Assembly: GCA_032716605.1 (NCBI GenBank)
Contig: CM064580.1
Coordinates: forward strand, 34,234,381 to 34,298,380
DNA: 64,000 nt
Direction: 5' to 3'
Origin: Paralithodes platypus
Lineage: Eukaryota > Arthropoda > Malacostraca > Decapoda > Lithodidae
In this document: positions 1-9,990 of the stretch, piece by piece
Numbering within the stretch: the stretch's first letter is position 1
How the letters are laid out: every line of letters begins with the position of its first letter
The notes under the pieces: model-generated
Database searches by the model: none
The model's input: only the letters and a program-made list of their open reading frames with translations
What the model was told of the DNA's origin: nothing
Position numbers and translations under genes: made by a program

Positions 1-260
1 AGTTGCGGAAGAGAGATGGTGGAAGATAACCCTCTAGTAAATCATCCTTTGTACTGTCCTTGCCTTAATCATCTCACTCGGTGCACTCTTCTCACTCTCA
101 CATTTATCTTGCTGGCACCGTTCATATTGACAGTGCCAGTTAATGTTCACCTACTTCATTATTGGGGGCTGTCCTTAACCCACTCGCCTCCTTTCCTTCA
201 AGCACAAAGAACTGTCATTACAAAGGCATGCACTCGATATGCATTTGACTTCACACTCTT

Positions 261-263
<3 letters not shown>

Positions 264-292
<29 letters not shown>
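264..292. repeat. (CA)n microsatellite
   Basis: Uninterrupted CA dinucleotide tract read directly from the sequence. Bases 1-263 before it hold no recognisable gene or repeat. Confidence 0.95.
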
Positions 293-299
<7 letters not shown>

Positions 300-779
300 A
301 GCAAATTTATAGCATACAACAGATACTTTCTCTTCCTCTAAGTGAAGGCAAATTGAACTACCTACTGTACTGTAAATCGACCCAACCTTTACATCACACT
401 GGAAAAAAAAATCTTGAGACAAATATAGTGAACTAAATATACACCCTCTGTTATGAGTAGAAATATTAGTCACTGTTTACTTGGGACCGTCTCTTTGTTT
501 TGTGTTTACTGACGTGGCACCGCATTAGCAGGTTGGCAATATTTATGGCACCACTGAGTCACTAAATTGATAAAACAGATGAGGTCAGAAAGACTTTGCT
601 TATGGCATTTATAGATCAGGATTTGCATTTGAGTCCGTCGTAATATCAGCTGTTATGAGAATATTTCAGGCAAGAATTACGTGAAAGTTTCCGAACACAT
701 ATAAAGCGATGAGACAGTATCAGTAAAGTTTAAAAATAAATTGAGAAAATGCAAATAAAAAAAGTATAAGATAGGGCGA
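293..779. other. No recognised feature
   Basis: AT-rich single-copy-looking DNA. I see no coding signal, tandem repeat or match to the other repeat families of the window. Confidence 0.5.
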
Positions 780-1568
780 CGAAACCTGAACAAACCCCTT
801 CACTGGGTATTTGAAAGACATAATTAGGAATCTTGAATGAGGCACTAAAAAATATTATTATTAATGGAGAATACCTAGACAACCTCAGATTCACTGGTGA
901 TATAATTCAGTTCAACGATTCAAGGGAGGGTTTACAGCACATGATGGAAGATCTAAACAGAGAAAGCCTTAAGGTAAGCCTGAAAATCCATAGTTATGTT
1001 CGATAATCTTCTACAACGGCTACAATATAGAGATCGAAGATACGGCAATAGAAGCCATTGAAAAATAAATATACCTTGGTCAGTTTGTAAATACAAACAA
1101 ACCTAATTTACGGTAGATAATTCAAGCAAAACTTAGGCTTCGGATTAAGTGCATAGTGTAAACAGAATTCGATTACCTCTTTTCTCAAAGTGAAATGTGT
1201 AAAACCAATGTGTCATCCATACATAGTTTATAGATCAGAAGCTGGAGTGTAACAAACTCTCTAGAATATAAACTTTACTTAGGAGTGGCCATACGGGAAT
1301 GATAAAGATACGTCTTGGAATAACTTGGAGAGATAGGAAGAGAACCTCTTGGATAACAGAACAGACAAAAGTAAAAACCAAGCACATTACTCTAAAAACA
1401 AAAATTAGTCTTGGGCAGGTGATATGTTTCCAAGAAAGGATAACAGATGACCTAGCAAAGAGACAGTAAGGAAACCTAGAGATGGAGTTATATGAAGAGA
1501 TTGACAAATAACCATTTGGAGGGTTTTGATCCGAAAGTTTACCGAGATGGGATGGAACAGGACTGGTT
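780..1568 (+). pseudogene. Decayed RTE-like non-LTR retrotransposon remnant
   Basis: Short stretches in several frames resemble the reverse transcriptase and C-terminal region of RTE-type (endonuclease-reverse transcriptase) elements. Near 890-946 the frame reads FTGDIIQFNDSREGLQHMM, the place where active copies have FADDI; the catalytic Asp pair is spoiled, with Gly replacing the first Asp. Near 1312-1356 it reads RLGITWRDRKRTSWI, typical of the C-terminal region. Stops and frameshifts lie between, so nothing can be translated intact. It ends abruptly at about 1568, where a CR1-like copy begins. An old, dead copy; the clade is assigned by recognition only. Confidence 0.6.
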
Positions 1569-2350
1569 AACAATGTTCAGAAGTTGTTAAGAAGGCAAAC
1601 AAAATAATTGGCTTTATAGGCAGGTCATTTGAGCATAAATCCAAAGAAGTTATCCTAACCCTTTACAATTCCTTAGTCCGCCCTTTTCTTGAATACTGCG
1701 TTCAATCCTGGTGCCCTTATTACCAAAAAGATATAAACAAGCTAGAACGAGTTCAACGTAGAGTTACCAAAATGATACCTAGCCTAAAGAACAAACCATA
1801 CGAAGAGCGTCTTAGAGAATTATATCTATTTCCTTTAACCCAGCGCAGATTAAGAGGTGACTTAATTCAAGTGTTCAAAATCATCAAAGGCATCGACAAT
1901 ATGAACTGTAGTAAGTACTTCACTATCGACCAATCTAATTACACGCGGGGAAACGGGTGCAAAATTATTGGTAAATCTTTTAACTCACACGAATCTAAGA
2001 ATTTCTTCTTCAATCGAGTTGTTAACTTGTGGAATGGGCTTCCACGAAACGTTATAAACTGCAGCACCGTTGATTCATTTAAACTCCGCCTAGACAAATA
2101 TCTCGCATCAAACCCGCGACTGACTGCGTTTGTAAATGAATAACTTTATTTTATCCTCCCCTCAGTTACTAACCCATCTGTCCTCTACTAACTTCCTAAT
2201 CCTGCCACGGACATTAGTTCCAGGGCAGTAATTCCCTTTCCAATGTTCCCTTACCCACTCTAAACCACTGTTTGGACACTTGATCCTCAGTGTTTTGGAG
2301 GACAAGCAACCTAGAAGGGTCACTAGATCTATTGTTGCTTGATTGCCTTT
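1569..2350 (+). mobile_element. 5'-truncated CR1-like non-LTR retrotransposon, copy 1
   Basis: Bases 1569-2143 encode the last about 190 residues of a CR1-like ORF2, open to a stop at 2141-2143, with VRPFLEYCVQSWCPYY and LERVQRRVTKMI as family hallmarks. All catalytic reverse transcriptase motifs lie upstream and are absent. A 3' UTR follows and ends in a short repeat of ttgtactcct near 2350, the style of 3' end seen in CR1/L2 elements. It is nearly identical to 44466-45245, so both are recent copies of one family. The left edge falls exactly where similarity to the second copy starts, as in target-primed 5' truncation. Confidence 0.85.
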
Positions 2351-2481
2351 GTACTCCTTTGTACTCCTTTGTTACAGTGAAAAGGTTTGAAAGAAGCCTT
2401 TGTCCTGCAGTGGATTGATGATGTTGACGAAACTACTTGTGCACTAGAGTTACACGTACATCTTCTTCCATATATATTTGA

Positions 2482-2599
<118 letters not shown>

Positions 2600-2611
2600 G
2601 ATAAAGACTGA

Positions 2612-2881
2612 TAGTCCAGTCAAATTAGCTGATATTTCCCCGAACCCACCACTAATTGCAACAGAAACGAAACCTGTTGGGATTTGTTCAGTAGAGTACC
2701 CTTCATGATATACTAAAAGTCCCACAATTTTTTTTGAGTGGATCAATATTTTTATCAGGGTTGAACTTTTGGATTTCTGTATTTTCTTGTATTTTTTTTT
2801 TTTTTTTTTTGGATTTCATTTTTGGTGCATGTATGAAGTATAGGTAGTAATATTCATAACTACATGTATGTTTTCCCATAA
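2612..2881. repeat. Left terminal inverted repeat
   Basis: Reverse complement of 5672-5941. Shared blocks include cccaccactaattgcaaca, ggatcaatatttttatcagg and the inner edge atgttttcccataa. A T tract lies at about 2791-2811. Confidence 0.9.
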
Positions 2882-5634
2882 TGCCTCCCTGTCTTGAATA
2901 AGTTTGAAACCTGCCGCCTTCCCGATCCCGGGTGTGGTATCACACCCCAAGAAAGCATGCACAAAGAGAATATGCCTGCAAACCTGGACCCCAAGCTTAT
3001 GCTTGATCGAATTAACACCCATGCACCTGACTTCTGCTCCTTTCTTTGGTTCAGGTCGGAAGTGGATGTCATGTTTATTTTCTCCTGCAAGGTGGATGAG
3101 GAGAACAAGTAGGTCTGTGTCATCTCCGACTATCACAGTTTCTCTGTCCTCAGAGATTCTCACTGCAGTTTGGACAATAAAAGTATCTGCATCCCCTCTG
3201 GCATGGATAGCTTCACAGCTTTCTTTGGCCAAGGCATCTCCCAAAAGTTCAAGAAAGCGTTGCTTGTTCTCTTTGTTTGAGAGGAATTCCTTCTTTTTTA
3301 ACTGGAGTTTCGTGGACAGATGGAATGTCACCTTCCTACCCTCACACTCCACTCGACGCTGATGTGTGCTGTCTTTTGTTGAAGGTCCCGCCTCATAACC
3401 ATCAAACACAACCACTGCCTGACCATAGTGTTTTGTAACATATCTGGTATAGTCCTGCAATATCTTGTCGTATGTTTCACCAAGTTGCCATGGAATGCGA
3501 TGGAGAAGAGCACCTCCATCAAGGACGTATGTGATATTTTGACATGGTGCTGGGTTGTGTGGTACCTCGGACCAGATGGCGTCAGCTAGTTGTGCCTTCA
3601 CAGCTTTCAGGAGCTTTCCCTTCCCTTCGAACAAGGCAGGGGGGTAGTTGCAGAGCTCATAGGTGAGGGCATTCGGAAGATCATTTGCCTGAGATCCTGC
3701 AATGATGAGTCGTTGAAACAGAAGAAGAGGATCAATCTGTACTTCCTCATCACCTATCTTGACTGCAGACTTAGAGTCAAAAGTCACAGCTTGGGCTTTC
3801 CTTTTGAAACTGTACTTGACCACATGTTGTCCAACCATTTTATTAAGAATGTCATATCCGATCCTTTTTACATCATCCACATTAACCTCGGAACCAGCCG
3901 AGATTCCGCTGACTATGTTGCGGAGGGATGAGTCTGCTTCGAATGGAGACCTCCAGTCAATGGAGGACAGCAATGTGCTACAGTCACTACTGTCCCTTGT
4001 TTGCCGAGCTTGTGATATGTCTTTATGCTGTTCACTCGTCTGGTATGTGATGGATGTCAGCTGTTGCATTGCCATGTTTACTTCTGCACAAACTGGCCTT
4101 GAAAGACACCAGACCAGTCTTTGGGTTTCCGTCATTCCCCTCCCTCTGGCGAGACCTCTACTCGTCTTCAGACTTCTCATAAGTGCCTGTTCGATCACCA
4201 GGTCTGGAGACAACCCTGCCCAGAAGCGGTCACTCCTCCTGACTACATGTAGTCCCTGGGTGAACTGTTGGTAGACATTGGGGTGTGTGTCTTCCAGTTT
4301 TGTCATTTTCTGCAGATAGAGGTGCAATGACGTACAAGTTATGGCCGGAGGCAGCTAAGTACGAAAGCATGGCTTGCATCGTCTCCAGATGGAGGGACCA
4401 ATCTCCGATTCGTTCTGATTGCATGAATGACCTCATGATGTCTATCATCTCCATGTATTGCAGCCACAGACATGCAGTACGGTAGCTCGATTCCAACATG
4501 TCCTTGTGTGTCTCAAGTTTCTGTTGTAGATCCTGCAGGTACAAAGATGATTCTACATCACTGAGCGTGATTTCACCAGAGAGGAGATCATCATAGAGGT
4601 TCCCTATTGTCTCCAATTCCAGTGGCACATTGTCATTAGATAAAGACAACTTGATCCCCAACAGGCTGCTCAAGAGAAGTGTGTGAAGGACGGAATCTAC
4701 AAGGAGATGACCACGAATGGCACGAGCAACTGCGTGTCCAGTGAGAATATGGGTAACAGTGTTCCCAGCGAAGATCACTTCCAAGATATCTTGAAGGCCT
4801 GTTCCTCTCATCAAGTGCCCAATGCTACCCAGAAAGCTCATTAGTGCGTGAAATCCCCCAAGTCTTAAAATAATCGGATGCAGATCACTGTCCTCTCCAG
4901 CACTTTCCACAATTTGAGTTGCCTTGAACCACAACGGCTGGTCAAAAGTGAGCACTGGTGTTGCTCCATAGCGCTTGGCATGCTCTGCAACGAAGTGTAA
5001 AGTTGAGTTGACACACGTCATGTCACTCGGGTTCATATCAATCATGGGAAGGAACATGGTGGATGACTGTCCTGGGTGGTCTCCGTTGTTTACCATTTGC
5101 ATGTATCCCGACCATGCTGGTCTTGGTAACCGGACTGACAGGGACGTTTTCCACAGGAGATCTACCTTGGGGCTTTCCGTGTGTTTGGGTTCCTCTGGTA
5201 GAGCTTCATACTTGATATTAGCAAGTTCATCACCAAGTGATATGAATTTCTTAATGCTGATGTGTCCTACAGCAGCGATCTCCTCTGCTGTCACAGACAC
5301 ACGTTTTTACCACAGAGGTGACATCACATTTGGGTGTTACAACTGCCATAATACCCATTCCGTGGAATGTCCCAGAGCCGTCAAGAGTCCTAGTGTCATG
5401 ATCCACGTTGTCGGCCACATATTGAACAGACTGCCCAGGGAGGAACTCTGGAATGTCCAATCCCTGGTTGACAGCTGCACTCCGTTCATATTTTTGCACC
5501 TCTGAATATGAACTACAGAATCCATGGGCATTCAGTGTGTCAATCAGAAATCTTGAGGCAAAATGCGAATGCATTTGCACACCTAGACCTAATTGCAATG
5601 GTGCAGTCATAACTCTGGGGCGGGCAGCCTGCAT
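2816..5634 (-). pseudogene. Transposase-like/PIN-FEN-like fusion gene, frameshifted
   Basis: Three collinear open segments on the minus strand form one gene of about 960 residues. Segment 1 (5634-5251) carries ADNVDHDTRTLDG and TFHGMGIMA. Segment 2 (5300-4230) carries MIDMNPSD, VLTFDQPLWFKA (residues 116-127) and LRLGGFHALMSFLGSIG (145-161). Segment 3 (4327-2816) carries VRRSDRFWAGL and then a PIN/FEN-like acidic set: VLDGG (268-272), FDGY (308-311), GDADT (378-382), GDDTD (401-405) and GCDTT (461-465). Segments 1 and 2 are joined by a one-base shift in an A run near 5304; segments 2 and 3 by a shift near 4320. The C-terminus runs into the left TIR soon after GCDTT, so the tail looks truncated. 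I know multi-copy proteins of this kind from marine invertebrates, usually unnamed. Reading the N-terminal half as an RNase H-like transposase is inference. Confidence 0.7.
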
Positions 5635-5671
5635 TAATGGTTGAATATTAATATAGGCCTAAAGACAGACC

Positions 5672-5941
5672 TTATGGGAAAACATACATGTACTTATGAA
5701 TATTACTACCTATACTGATGTCATACATGCACCAAAAATGAAATAAAAAAAATAAAAATAAATAAAAAAAAAAAAAAATATACAGAAATCCAAAAGTTCA
5801 ACCCTGATAAAAATATTGATCCACTCAAAACAATTTGTGGGACTTTTCGTATATCATGAAGGGTACCCTACTGAACAAATCCCAACAGGTTTCGTTTCTG
5901 TTGCAATTAGTGGTGGGTCCTGGTGTACATTGACTGGACTA
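5672..5941. repeat. Right terminal inverted repeat
   Basis: Reverse complement of 2612-2881, with an A-rich tract at about 5738-5777 in place of the T tract. It starts about 40 bp upstream of the first coding segment, so the gene's promoter, if any, should lie within it. Confidence 0.9.
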
Positions 5942-6052
5942 TGAGGTGGATTGAGTATATAACTGCCATGTACTAACCTATGAACCTGATGTGCTTGGAG
6001 GCTGAATTGAATGAGGGAGTGTTAGGTGTTTGTTGTTCCTTAAGCGTGCATA

Positions 6053-6195
6053 TTAATTCTTTCAGTATACAATGACGTTATTTTTACTATTATCCTGGCT
6101 TTCAGAAGACAATTTTATTTAGTTAGGACGCTGAGAGACCCATAGGGACTGGTTCTTCCTAATCTGTATAAAATCGTCTAATTTTAGTCGGAATA
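6053..6195. mobile_element. MITE family D fragment
   Basis: Starts with TTAA and ttctttcagtatacaatgac. It contains the family D core words (tcctggct, aatcgtctaat) but lacks a clear right TIR. A CATA tetranucleotide run (about 6193-6222) follows. Confidence 0.5.
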
Positions 6196-6220
6196 CATAC
6201 ATACATACATACATACATAC

Positions 6221-7165
6221 ATGCGATGGTCTAACGTCGTTTTCCATCAGTCAAAAGGTGAATGTTGTATAGATGTGCACAACAAACTCACTTGCTCTCA
6301 TGTCCCGACTTTGACTCTTGTGAATTCTCAACTCTGGTTCAAACTTTCCTGTCACTCTCAAAATATATATTTATGTGCTGTCTATCTATCCCCTAACTCT
6401 ACTAACTTACCTAAATTATTTTATTATCTTATTTTTAAAGTGGAACACTTTCTATCCAGCTCTCCCTTCTCTGAAATCTCTTCTTGGGCGAGGTCAACAT
6501 TCACCACCGCCAATGGTTCTTTCCTCAATTCACTGACCAACCTGGTGGACAAGCATACTTCTTTTCAGTCGTAAATTACCTACAGTAGAGCAGTTAGTCC
6601 AGCACCCTACTCGTATCTCTGCCCGCCTCCGTCTCCGTGGGTTCTTCACCCCCGCACAGCTCCTTGTTCTGTATAGGGGCACAGTGCGCCCATGTATCGA
6701 ATATTGTTCGCATGTGTGAGGAGGTTCCACCCATACCTCACTTTTTGAAAGGGTGGAGTCAATAGCATATCTTCTTATCAATTCCCTACACCTCTCTCTA
6801 CACGCCGCAATGTTGCATCTTTCTCAATCTTCTACCGCTAGTACAATAATCAATGTTTTTCAGAGCTTTCTCAATGTATATCTCCTCCCTTACTGAGAGC
6901 AGGGGGCACCCGCCTTTCAACACATTCCCAGTCTTATTATGTCCAATTCTCTAACCCAAGAGTGAACTGCTTTTCCCAGTCTTTATTCTAGTAAGCTTTG
7001 GAACTATTTCCCTTAATCTGTCTTTCTCTCATTTTATGATTAACCTGTTTCAAGCTCCGTGTGACATTTAGCCTCTAACGTACCTTCAATTTGGCTCTCA
7101 TTTCATTCTTTCAACTTTGGGAGGAACACTTGTTTCGGGCACCTTTGCGCTTTGAATTCTTCATA
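6221..7165 (+). pseudogene. Family J non-LTR retrotransposon, internally deleted copy
   Basis: The 5' part encodes an endonuclease-like segment (CAVYLSPNSTN near 6373-6405, then SLTNLVDKHTSF). Within about 50 bp it jumps to the C-terminal part of the same family (LRLRGFFTPAQLL and VRPCIEY in one frame, then GGSTHTSL). The whole reverse transcriptase, including the Asp-Asp motif, is missing between them. The 3' UTR shares acgtaccttcaatttggctc and the tgggaggaacacttg block with the other J copies. Stops and frameshifts are frequent. The same endonuclease-side to C-terminal join type recurs at 61,850-62,345. Confidence 0.7.
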
Positions 7166-7299
7166 CATAGATTCCGCTTGTATTCTGTGCTTCACCAGCC
7201 ATCCTGTCCATCGTCCGTCGTCCAGCGTTTTTAGTCCTTATTCTGTGTGTCCAGAAACTTCTCCTGGAGTGCGTGATGGATTTTCACCCAGTTTCGCAG

Positions 7300-7960
7300 G
7301 CACATCCAGTTTGTAAATGCAATAGTCAGTCAAAACAAATGTCTAAGTCAATCAATGGTCAAGGTCAAAAGTTGAGGTCCTACATTTGGTCAATATTTGC
7401 ATATTTTAGGTTTTTACTCAGACTTCACCATTTGCACTATACTAGTTGCTGTATATATTGATATTATGTTGATCCAATTGCAGATAAATATTCCAATGGT
7501 TAATTTTCAAGATCAAGGTCAAAAGTCAACATAAGATTTTGACTATAAAAACAAATCGGGAAACTCACTGTGTTTGTTGCTCTTAACATACATAACATAT
7601 TGGTCAAATTTCTTATACATTGTATAAAGGTCAAAGGTTAAAGCAAAAGATTAATAATTTTCCCCTCCTAGACCACTTGGATTGTCACCAAATATAATAG
7701 GCAAATTCGGTTGATTACCGCAATGATCACTCCATATAATATATACGGTATATTGTATATGTACTCGAATGCCAAGGTCAATGGTCATGTTCACAGATTA
7801 TGACAACTCTGTTATTTTTAGGCTTTGACTCAAATTTCACCATATCCATCATATTATTTAATGCTAATGTTGGTATTATGCTGACCAAATCTTGGATTAA
7901 TATTCCAATGGTTAAGATAGAAGGTCAAGGTCAAAGTATGATTTTTTGTCTTACCTATAC
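7300..7960. repeat. Diverged repeat rich in AGGTCA half-sites
   Basis: Two related units about 415 bp apart (around 7345-7540 and 7765-7950) share tattccaatggttaa, a run of aaggtcaaggtcaaa and a gactcaaatttcacca-like word. AGGTCA-type hexamers in direct orientation occur repeatedly across the block. The spacing and decay fit an old interspersed or tandem repeat. Any link to nuclear receptor binding is only a possibility. Confidence 0.55.
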
Positions 7961-8052
7961 TTACTGATAGATTCTCACTAGGCTATACATATCATATACC
8001 GGTATAAATTAAATGCCTAGACTATTGTTATGCCCCCTTCCTCCCCCCCCCC

Positions 8053-8056
<4 letters not shown>

Positions 8057-8106
<50 letters not shown>
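8057..8106. repeat. (TA)n microsatellite
   Basis: About 50 bp of TA repeats, preceded by a C run at 8045-8053. Confidence 0.95.
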
Positions 8107-8110
<4 letters not shown>

Positions 8111-8297
8111 TATTATTTTGTAATTATTATTTTTTATTTTTTTTGGGGGGGATAGGGGTTAGTGTCGATGAGGTGAGGTAAGGATATGTGTTGTTACCTT
8201 ATTGTTTCCCCCACGTTACAGCATGGCTGTGTTCTCTTTCACAACAACCTATATACTCTGGGGCTCACTGGCTCTGATACTGGTGGTGGGGGAGGGT

Positions 8298-8513
8298 ATA
8301 GCCGCTGTCACACGAGCGCTTTTTCCGTAAATTTTCCATGAGCAAGTTTTTTCTCTTATTATCTTGGGACTTTTTCGCACTGGTATCGGTAACTAGACTG
8401 ATGGTAGATTATGGTAGGCAGCCGAATTCTGATAAAGTGTAATGTTTTAAGCTTCCAGACCATAAATGCCCGTAAAAATTGGTCGAAAAATGGCTTTTGT
8501 GACTCCGGCTTTA

Positions 8514-8515
<2 letters not shown>
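8298..8515 (-). mobile_element. MITE family C, copy 1
   Basis: About 218 bp bounded by imperfect inverted ends: agccgctgtcacacgagcgc on the left and the complement of actaaagccggagtcaca on the right. The interior is the reverse complement of the copy at 45,632-45,848 (shared word accatcagtctagtt). A (TG)n run begins directly at its right end. No coding capacity. Confidence 0.65.

Positions 8516-8516
<1 letters not shown>

Positions 8517-8545
<29 letters not shown>
8517..8545. repeat. (TG)n microsatellite
   Basis: TG dinucleotide tract continuing into a tgcgcgtgtgtgc stretch. A second short TG run lies near 8614-8630. Confidence 0.9.
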
Positions 8546-8548
<3 letters not shown>

Positions 8549-8639
8549 TGTGTGCGAAATTTTCTGGCTAAGATCCTGGTGGTTAGGCAGTGTGTGTGGA
8601 TTTTTCTCAGTATGTGTGTGTGTGTGTATGCATGGTATG

Positions 8640-8955
8640 CCTTGTGGTTTAGTCTAGTAAGACAAAGGCTAGGGGAGCACACCCTGAGAGAAAAGCAGAC
8701 GTTGGGGTCACGTCCTGGCGGTTTCCGACAAACTGGAATCCCGGCAGTCCCCTGCAGTATTGAGCAGGAGCTGGTCGTCTTGGGTCACCCCCTTGCCATC
8801 AGCAACCCCTGTTCAGTACCAAGATAGTGAAGTCGGAACTGCGCACCTCCTTCGGCACTCTAAACTCTTCTATGCGCAGGTTTTCTCTTCCTGCTTTGCA
8901 GGAAGGGAACGTCATCATCGGACTACGATGGACTACCATAAGCTAAGCTAAGCAT
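8640..8955. other. GC-richer block, unrecognised
   Basis: Base composition is clearly richer in G and C than the surroundings. Overlapping open frames exist but none gives a protein I recognise. It could be part of an older interspersed repeat. A short GA run (about 8974-8989) follows. Confidence 0.35.
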
Positions 8956-9127
8956 GGGTTAGTATGTGAGTGAAAGAGAGAGAGAGAGGTAGTGGCGTAA
9001 TGGAACACTGGTGCCATCATCTTAATATCTGGCATTCATATCCCACAGTTAAATGATATCTTATAATAACACTATGATGCGATCTATATTGGGAAAAGGT
9101 GGGAAAAGATAAAGCAAAAATACTGTG

Positions 9128-9507
9128 TTAAGGGGGGTGACCTGCTGTTTGTTATTTCTGTCCTGTTCTCTCTTTCTCTGGCTTGTATCCATTCGGCCCC
9201 ATTCAGCCAACTATTTTAAGACGTTTATCCCCATCTAGGTGTCGATTTCTTCCTGGCGAGCGATAGCGAGCCATCATTATATGAAGAAATCCGGCTTTGC
9301 CGGAGACATTTTTCTATCGAAAAATTTACAAATTTAGCCTGCTGTCAAACAAAAATAAAAAATATGCTGGCTCGCTACCGCTCACCAGTAAAAAAATAAC
9401 ACCTGGATGGGGATAAACGTCTTAAAACAGTAGGCTGAATGGGGCCAAATGGATACAAGCCAGAGAAAGATAGAAAAGGACAGAACAAAAACAGGTCACC
9501 CCCTTAA
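9128..9507. mobile_element. MITE family A, copy 1
   Basis: TTAA at both ends (9128-9131, 9504-9507). Long TIRs of about 150-170 bp begin ggggggtgacctg and mirror caggtcaccccc. The centre holds cctggcgagcgatagcgagc and its partner arm. No coding capacity. TTAA ends with long TIRs suggest mobilisation by a piggyBac-type or other TTAA-targeting transposase (inference). Confidence 0.85.
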
Positions 9508-9597
9508 TACTTAACAAAGAGCCTGATAGAGAATGGGTAGTGCGTACTATTGTCACCACCTGCTAACTACGACCACGTTCCATCGACTTAAGGGCAG

Positions 9598-9900
9598 GTT
9601 ATTAGTTTGTTCCCTAGACCTCCATCAAGCTTAAGAATATACCCCCAAGGCTTCCTTTCGAGATAAAAGTGTACATTTTTCGGTAGAAAAATGTCCCGCC
9701 TCCTAAATTACAGGCTCTCTATCGCTCGCCAGGAAAACATCGACACCAAATAGCAAGAAACGTCGTAACATTGATATGAATGGAGCGAAAAGTCTGAAAA
9801 TCGTCAAACTAATGGGGCGAACATCTAAAAATGTCAAAACTAATGGGGCTAAACATGAGGGAGAAGGGGTACAGAAAAATAAAATAAAATGTGGCCTTAA
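9598..9900 (+). mobile_element. MITE family B, shortened copy
   Basis: TTAA at both edges. It contains the B words ctagacctccatcaagctta, acatttttcggtagaaaaat and aactaatggggctaaacatg. The interior is shortened by small deletions, about 303 bp against about 375 bp in full copies. Confidence 0.75.
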
Positions 9901-9960
9901 CCGGTGTCACACGAGCAACAATAGCGGCGGATGGTATCGGAGTTTTGTTTCTCATAATAA
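9896..9960. mobile_element. MITE family C fragment (one end)
   Basis: Carries the C-family end ccggtgtcacacgagcaac directly abutting the B copy. The opposite end is not found. Confidence 0.45.
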
Positions 9961-9990
9961 TAATTAGAGTATCTTGATAAACCTTTACTA

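Larger units (their letters stand above)
2612..5941 (-). mobile_element. 3.3-kb TIR DNA transposon with transposase-like and PIN/FEN-like coding
   Basis: Two arms of about 270 bp in inverted orientation (2612-2881 and 5672-5941) bracket one minus-strand coding region. The outer ends are TAGTCCAGTCAA on both sides. The 3 bp immediately outside are TGA on each side (2609-2611 and 5942-5944), a possible 3-bp target duplication. The arms differ by a few substitutions, by a 9-bp change near the outer end and by the length of a poly-A/T tract. Such arms around a single gene are what a cut-and-paste transposon looks like. I do not recognise it as a classical superfamily. The coding region is frameshifted, so this copy is probably dead. 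Confidence 0.8.

Noticed and set aside
2860..5531. Many plus-strand open frames across the TIR transposon
   Set aside because: They are antisense shadows of the minus-strand gene, which has recognisable conserved motifs.
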